The notes below the pieces were generated by a model that did not search any database, was not told the DNA's origin, and worked only from the letters and a program-made list of their open reading frames with translations. The translations under genes and the position numbers were made by a program. Shown one piece after another: positions 58,349 to 64,000 of a stretch of 64,000 nt of DNA. Positions within the stretch are counted from its first letter, which is position 1. Each line of letters opens with the position of its first letter. This stretch comes from Cercophora sp. LCS_1 (lineage: Eukaryota; Ascomycota; Sordariomycetes; Sordariales; Lasiosphaeriaceae), in contig JAPZLL010000008.1 in assembly GCA_036250225.1 (NCBI GenBank), positions 1,116,001-1,180,000 on the forward strand, read 5' to 3'.

Positions 58349-61300
58349 GTTGTCCAGGTGTTTAGAAGGGCGAATATTATATCTTGTGCTGAGTGTTTCA
58401 CTGGTTTATACTAGAGGGTGTTAATCCATCGGTAGAGTCGGACCATGGTGTGAAGCCAATAGCTGAGAGATAACACATCGTCATAGCATACACCTGTCTA
58501 GCATACTTGTTATGCGATTCTGAGCTTCAACTCTCCTTGGATTTTGTGCGGTCGTAGTCCAGACCGATACCTGGAAACGGCCTGGCCGAGTATCAGGTTT
58601 CGTTGATAGAATCATGGGAGACCCTTGGTTTCTGAGTCCTGAGCACTGGCTACCCAGGTCCTGCCATGAGACGAGACAGGTTGACAGATGCACTCCAGAC
58701 AAGACTTGCGATAAGCAAGAGATCTTCCTTCAACACGGGCATGTCATGGCTGTAATCGTCGTCTTAATCCTGGTCCTGGCCTTGATCTTGGGCTCGGTCT
58801 CAGCCCAAGTTGAAGCTGTATCTTATCAATGTCGAATCCCTTTTCCTTCTCGGCAGTGTTGTCCCAGAAACAAATGTCGTCAAGCCACAAGCGTCCTATG
58901 TAGTTGGGGTTGTTGCCCTTGTCCCCTAAATCCACCCAGTCGTCGTGGCCATTGCCGTTGTCGTCGTCGAGGATGTCGATATCAACCCTTCAGTCCTGCC
59001 CAGGCCCATCATATCGTATCATATCATCGTTATCACAGTCGGTAGTCGTTAGTCCAGTATCACAGTCCTTGACCAAAAGAAGCAAGACCGTCTCGTAGAA
59101 CCAAAAGCAGCAACCTCGATTCTTATATCTACCACCGCACATACATCCCGACGGCTAACATCTCATCGGCTCCCTCACGGCTGAACTACGCGATCACGGC
59201 TCAACAGATCAAGAATTCTCCTCGCGACGACATCGTAATCAAGGCCAAACACAGCCTCTTCTCATCTCGGTTTAGCCAAATCCATCCGTCTACTGTCAAG
59301 ACCACAACCCTGAAGCAAGGCTGATATCTTTTTTCCTCCTCCGTCTAAAAGGCTGAACTCAGCCACCACACATAAGCCCAACCCAGGCCAGCCGACAATA
59401 CACACACCTTTCTCAAACACCGCCTGTACTCTTGTTATCTCTTCCGTATGTCCATCACCACCAACACCAAGACGAACATAGCCTGTGAGGCTTTTCTCAA
59501 CGAGGCTAAACATGAATCGAAACATTCCCGAAGCAGACAAGACGCCCTCTGTCGGCCGCAACACCACCACGCAGTCAGCCAGCCGTCATCAACCCATCCC
59601 ATCCCAGCCGGCCGTCCCTTCTCAGGCCTTCTGGAACTCTTCTTCCCTCCCTCATCTCGCATGATCCCAAATACCACCCCAGATCTCATCTCACGTCCGT
59701 CTGTTCTCTGCATTGCATCCGCACGCATCCCGCATGCTTCTAACAGCAAGGCACCTCCCTGTTCTTGGTTCCCTCCACAACGCATAGCTCGGCCTCAGGA
59801 AGCTCACCACTTCCGTGAGACCGCGTGGTCCGCAAGGATGCCGCAAGGATGGACCTTGTAACGGACTTGCCGGCCTCATCTGCGGTGCAGCTCTCACCTC
59901 GCAAGCAAAGGGGGAGGGAGGGTGGCAGCAATGCCGTCCGCAAGTAGGGTCCGCAGGCATGCGAGGGACATCAGACTGAGGGTAACCACCAAGCAAAAGC
60001 CAACCACGAGAGACAAAAGAGAAGGGAGGGGGGGCATGATCAGCCCAACATACATCAGATGCAATGCATCCGAGCATACCAGACTGGATGAGATCAGACC
60101 AGAACCAACGAAACGACGCAGCCGGCCGGTCTTCTGGAAGACTCTCGTCCCGCGGTGAACAGCGACGAATCGAGACGACGGGAACCAGACCAGACCAGAC
60201 CAGACTCACCATGGGCATGTGGATACTACGCACGATCGATCGACCCAAGATCATGGACTGGCCCTGCTTTCACTCATTGGAGAAGAGCATCCGGCGTGGC
60301 CAAAAATCCAAAACACGGATCTGGTCTGGGAGCATAGCCAGCCGTGTGTGTAGTCCCTCAGAACACAGAGCCTCACACACACATACACACACACCCATTT
60401 TACCAGCCGTCTTTCCCAAACCAGAACCAGACGCCAAAAAGGGTTCCCAGGGTAAGGTCGAGCAAAAATGGTAGGGCTGATTTTTTTTTTTGCATGTGGC
60501 GACTCGCCACCACACGACACACTACACACAACTACCCCCTTCGCAAGAGAGAACATAACCCAAGACGAAGCGAGCAAGTCGAAAAAGTGACAAGACACAA
60601 ACATGACACGATCAAGCCAGCCAGGGGAACGGGATAGAAAGTGTCACCTGCCCTTCGCACAGTCAGTGGATCCCGCGCGTGCTTCACCTCGCTCGTCTCC
60701 GGCCACCCGGTGCGGTGCAGACACAGACAGGACAGCACACAACTTTGTGTACAGTAATGTCCGTCTAAGCAAGGCAAGGCCATTCCCCATACTTTTTTAT
60801 GACTTGTCAACATGCCCTTACTCCACAACGGACCCATCAACGCTGCAAGAACGGTTGGGAGAGTCAAAGCGGGTGCAGCATGCAGTAGCAGTTGCAGTGT
60901 TTGCCTCCAGTCTGGAGAAAAAGAGGTCTTACCCCCACGGCACACGGCGATGGAATGGGCCGTTCTCATGCAACTCTGCACAAAGTGGCAACCTTCTAGA
61001 AGAATGACAGCGCTGTCAAGGGTGAAGGTCAAGGATGGCGATGGGATGGTATGCAAGCCATGCCCATCATGCGTTGGGGTGCCTTGCCACTTGTGCAAGC
61101 CCTCGCCGGCTGGCGTGATGATCCGGATCGCAAAAGGGAACGACAAATAACGTGGCCCTTGAAACGATGGGTTTATTTTGGCAAATCTCACACCCACGCA
61201 TGGGCAAACTGCGGCTCCGACATGGGAGGAAAGTTCAGACGAAAGACCAAGTGACCCTAGAAAATGATGGGCGCAATCGGTTTGATGCTCGCTGAGGGTC

Positions 61301-64000
61301 TGGATGACGTTATTCGCATCATTGCGGGGATGCCCCTGCCTCCCGCTCAACAGGTGGTCACTGCTTGCCGTTGTTTTGAAGCGCTGAGCAAGGTCCACGG
61401 GAGCCGCTGCAGGGGCTGCACAGGCGCACCCAAAACACCGACTGTGTCAGTCGAGAGCGGCACAACACCAACGCCCGCCATCTCTGCCGTCTCTCGTGGC
61501 GTGCTCACCGCAGACCACGCTCATGCTCTGAGAAAATCACACGGCGCCCACAGCGCGAGGCCCGCAGCAGGCCGTCGTGACCAGCATCGCCCTGCCAGCG
61601 AGGGCCCGGAAGAAGCCCTTTCCCACGGCATGGAGAGCAGGATGCACCGCTACTGCAAACTGCAGCGATGCAAGACAACAAGAAACAGACACACTCACAG
61701 CTGCGTCAAGGGCTGGCCACCTGAACCAGAACCAGAACCACTTTTCCAACGTCGACCACAACACCGCTGCTACTGCATTCACTGCACACTTTGCACGTTG
61801 CGCTCGACCTGTCCTCCCACCCTCCATCTCGTAGTGTGCTAAGCGTGCGCTGGCCTGTGCGGACTTGCGACCAGGACACCATGCGAGGGCGCCGATTGAC
61901 TCAGATCGATCGACTCGGAGGTTATTTTCTTCAACGGTGATGTTTTACGCTTGTCCATTGTGGCGTTCGAGCCCATGTCCAAAAGGCCAGGGGTTGGGCA
62001 GTCTTGTCGCGGAAATCGCCGTCGCCCTCATCGCTGCGCTCGCTGGGTTGGGCGACGCGGAGAACCCTCGCAAACCCACGAGCGTTTTGCTTTTGGTCGC
62101 GGATGGTGATCTCAGAAGGTCGCCCTTCCGAACCACAGCGGCCTGCCGGCTGGTTTTTGGGGGAAGACGGGGGCTCTCCCGCGCAGTTCGCCCAAGTCCC
62201 CACGTTTGGCGAGAGGGATCCAGCCCCTGCCAGCCTCGGAATCCCACCCAACCCTCTTTCCCCGCAAATTGCCCCTGTGAGCTTAAGCTTTGCCCGACCA
62301 GATAAGTGCCGCCAGAGCCCTGTTAACGGAACAACAGACGGCCGTGACTTCCGCATTGAGACCACGGCGTCCGACAATTACCACCTTAACACGCGGGCAC
62401 AGGGACCCCAGGTCTGTCCCCAGCGCAGGCTGCACAGCGTACTGCCGACCTCGATCGCGCTCATTGGCTGTCCGAGAGGATCAGGGGTGCGGCCTGTCCT
62501 GAATCTCAATCGCCGCTCGACGGTGAGTGCTGCCTCTCCCAGGTTTGACGCTTGCCCATTCCGAGATACAAGTTGAGCCGCCTCCGGCCCCCTGCCTGCT
62601 TGACGAGACCGCAGAGAAGATGCAGCGTTGAAAGCAGAAACCAAGAACCAAAGAAACAATCTCGACACGGCTTCGAGGCCCATCCGGACCATGCTGATAG
62701 TGTCTGTGGCGCCGTCACGTCGTACGGACGCCTTCCTCCACCTCTCTAGACGGCCAGGTTGTCGCTCTCTCCGAAGGGGTGGGGTTGGACCCTGATTGAA
62801 ACAGAGCTTTTTTGATCTGCCGGCCTGGTTCGTGTGCACTCTAGTCTCGAAGGTTATGCTCCGAATTATGCTTGTCTTGACATGTTTATTGCTGCGCAAC
62901 AAGCCAGCTCTTCGGTCGGCTGTGGGTCTGGCCTGCCTTACTCCTTGTGCTTGCATCCCACACGCAAGCGACAGCCAGCGTCCAGTGTCGACGGCGCTTG
63001 ATATTGCCCACTTAATTAGGCCAATCTATCGTCGCCCATCACTTCCGGTCATATACACCCTCGACTATGCAGGGGGGTCCGGATGGGGATGGTCGACGAC
63101 GGCGCTTGTTGATAAGATCAACGGGCGTCTAATAGCCTCCCCTTCCTTGGCCGGGGCCCCGTCTGGTCCAACGGTCCAGCCCGTGTCGACGCCTTTCGCG
63201 GGGCCTGTCAAACTCGTTCCGCCATCACGAGCCGAGCGAAGGAGGCAGCCTTGACGATGGATGGCTGGGCTTCTCCAACGGACCCAGCCATCTTTGTTGC
63301 CCATCTGCACGTGGTTTAATCTGTCGGCCCCTATATTGTCCCCGAGGTCGTGTAGCGAGTCAACTTCATTGGCCGCCCGCCATGCAATCATGTGAGGCAC
63401 TGCCGTTGTCGACTAGGTACGCCCAATCGTGTAGGAGATAGATGACGACCGCAATAGCGGCGAGCTTCGATATCATGTTGCACCGCACCGTCATCTTCTG
63501 ACCAGGTTTCTGTTCTGTCCTCGCAGTACCTGCTTGAGACCTGCAGCTCGGGGGACCCCTGTAGACCTCGATTCCGCCCGCTGGCCGCTTCCACCTGTGG
63601 CCGCCATATCAGCCACTCGGACAGTCGAACCTTGGGGCTGGGTGTCTCAGTCTGCGGTGGCATACCCGTTCCCACGACAAGACCGCACGGCAACGCCCGA
63701 GCAAACTAACCAAGAGCGTGCACTGCGCAGCTGTAAACCGCAGACATAAGACCAGATCCAAGGCTTCTCTCCGGGCGGAGTCTCTTCCAGCGCGGCCCCA
63801 TGATGCTGTCGAAACAATGCCGGGACTTGGCATGGGGTGCAGCAGTCTGCGGGGCCCAGAGTCACTCCTCAGCTTGAAGAGGAAGGTGAACATGTCAGTA
63901 GATGAGCTTCGGCATCTCTAGGTGGGAGTCGACAGTCCTGGGCAAGGCGAGGCATGTTTTTCTGGCGTCCGACACAGCACGGTGGAAAGACGGGCCCTCG
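58349..64000. other. Gene-poor right end (about 5.65 kb)
   Basis: I find no gene I can defend. Many open frames exist on both strands, the longest being 288 codons (60532-61398, minus), but their composition is irregular (excess Cys, His, Pro, Arg), they overlap antisense frames of similar quality, and none shows a domain. Simple sequence includes a CCAGA repeat near 60184-60204, CA repeats near 60373-60394, a T run near 60481-60490 and an AACCAG repeat near 61727-61741. The region could be a long promoter of a gene beyond the window, or non-coding. Confidence 0.5.
58746..59045 (+). other. Doubtful frame: candidate Cys-rich secreted protein
   Basis: A 99-residue frame begins with a strongly hydrophobic stretch (MAVIVVLILVLALILG, then SVSA) resembling a signal peptide and continues with eleven cysteines in about 55 residues. 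This looks like a small secreted protein. However, the antisense frame (stop at 58744, minus) also looks protein-like (Asp-rich, with NNPNYIGRLWLDDICFWDN), and the hydrophobic stretch is encoded by a repetitive CCTGG-type sequence. At most one of the two is likely to be real. Confidence 0.2.

Noticed and set aside
60532..61398. 288-codon minus-strand ORF
   Set aside because: Excess Cys, His, Leu and Ser, no domain, and overlapping antisense frames of equal quality.

Overview
The window looks like nuclear DNA of a filamentous ascomycete (Pezizomycotina, most likely Sordariomycetes). The signs are short introns of about 45-60 nt with GT(A/G)NGT donors and CTAAC/CTGAC branch points, CCAACATGG-type start contexts, GC-rich coding DNA, and typical fungal families: a Zn2Cys6 regulator, a FAR1-type DNA-binding protein, a Clr5-domain protein, DUF1774, a 2EXR-like protein and a SesB-NACHT-ankyrin NLR. 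Species cannot be named from the sequence. I built gene models by joining open frames across introns whose splice sites and phases agree.

Layout, left to right. 0.7-3.4 kb (+): a CSC1/RSN1 family stress-gated cation channel. 4.1-9.1 kb (-): a secreted GMC oxidoreductase followed by a DHA2-type MFS transporter, a tandem pair that could form a small export/metabolic unit. 10.4 kb (+): a 67-residue protein with a TATA box and an apparent 5'UTR intron. 11.4-14.75 kb (-): a disrupted NLR gene (SesB-like hydrolase, NACHT, ankyrin repeats) carrying several single-base frame lesions. 16.1-18.9 kb (-): a large Zn2Cys6 transcription factor whose first exon I could not place. 18.9-22.9 kb: a gene-free divergent region of about 4 kb. 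22.9-24.5 kb (+): a senescence/spartin-type protein. 25.2-27.5 kb (+): a gamma-tubulin complex component (GCP4-like). 28.9-30.1 kb (-): a 2EXR-like protein with an apparent GC-AG intron. 31.8-33.6 kb (+): a Gln/Met-rich FAR1-type protein. 35.1-48.2 kb (+): the cytoplasmic dynein heavy chain, 4338 residues, almost all in one 12.3-kb exon. 49.2-51.2 kb (-): a Clr5-domain protein. 51.7-52.4 kb (+): a doubtful two-exon hypothetical. 53.6-54.6 kb (+): a DUF1774 membrane protein. 55.4-56.2 kb (+): an AcpS-type phosphopantetheinyl transferase with an unusual insert and tail. 56.8-58.3 kb (+): two unrecognised genes, one a membrane protein with a 32-T run inside its frame. 58.35-64 kb: no gene I can support.

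Most genes are independent housekeeping or regulatory loci rather than a pathway. Two are microtubule-related (GCP4 and dynein heavy chain), about 8 kb apart, without evidence that linkage matters. No CRISPR, rRNA, tRNA or intact transposon was recognised. The most interesting locus is the decaying NLR, since fungal NLRs of this architecture act in non-self recognition.
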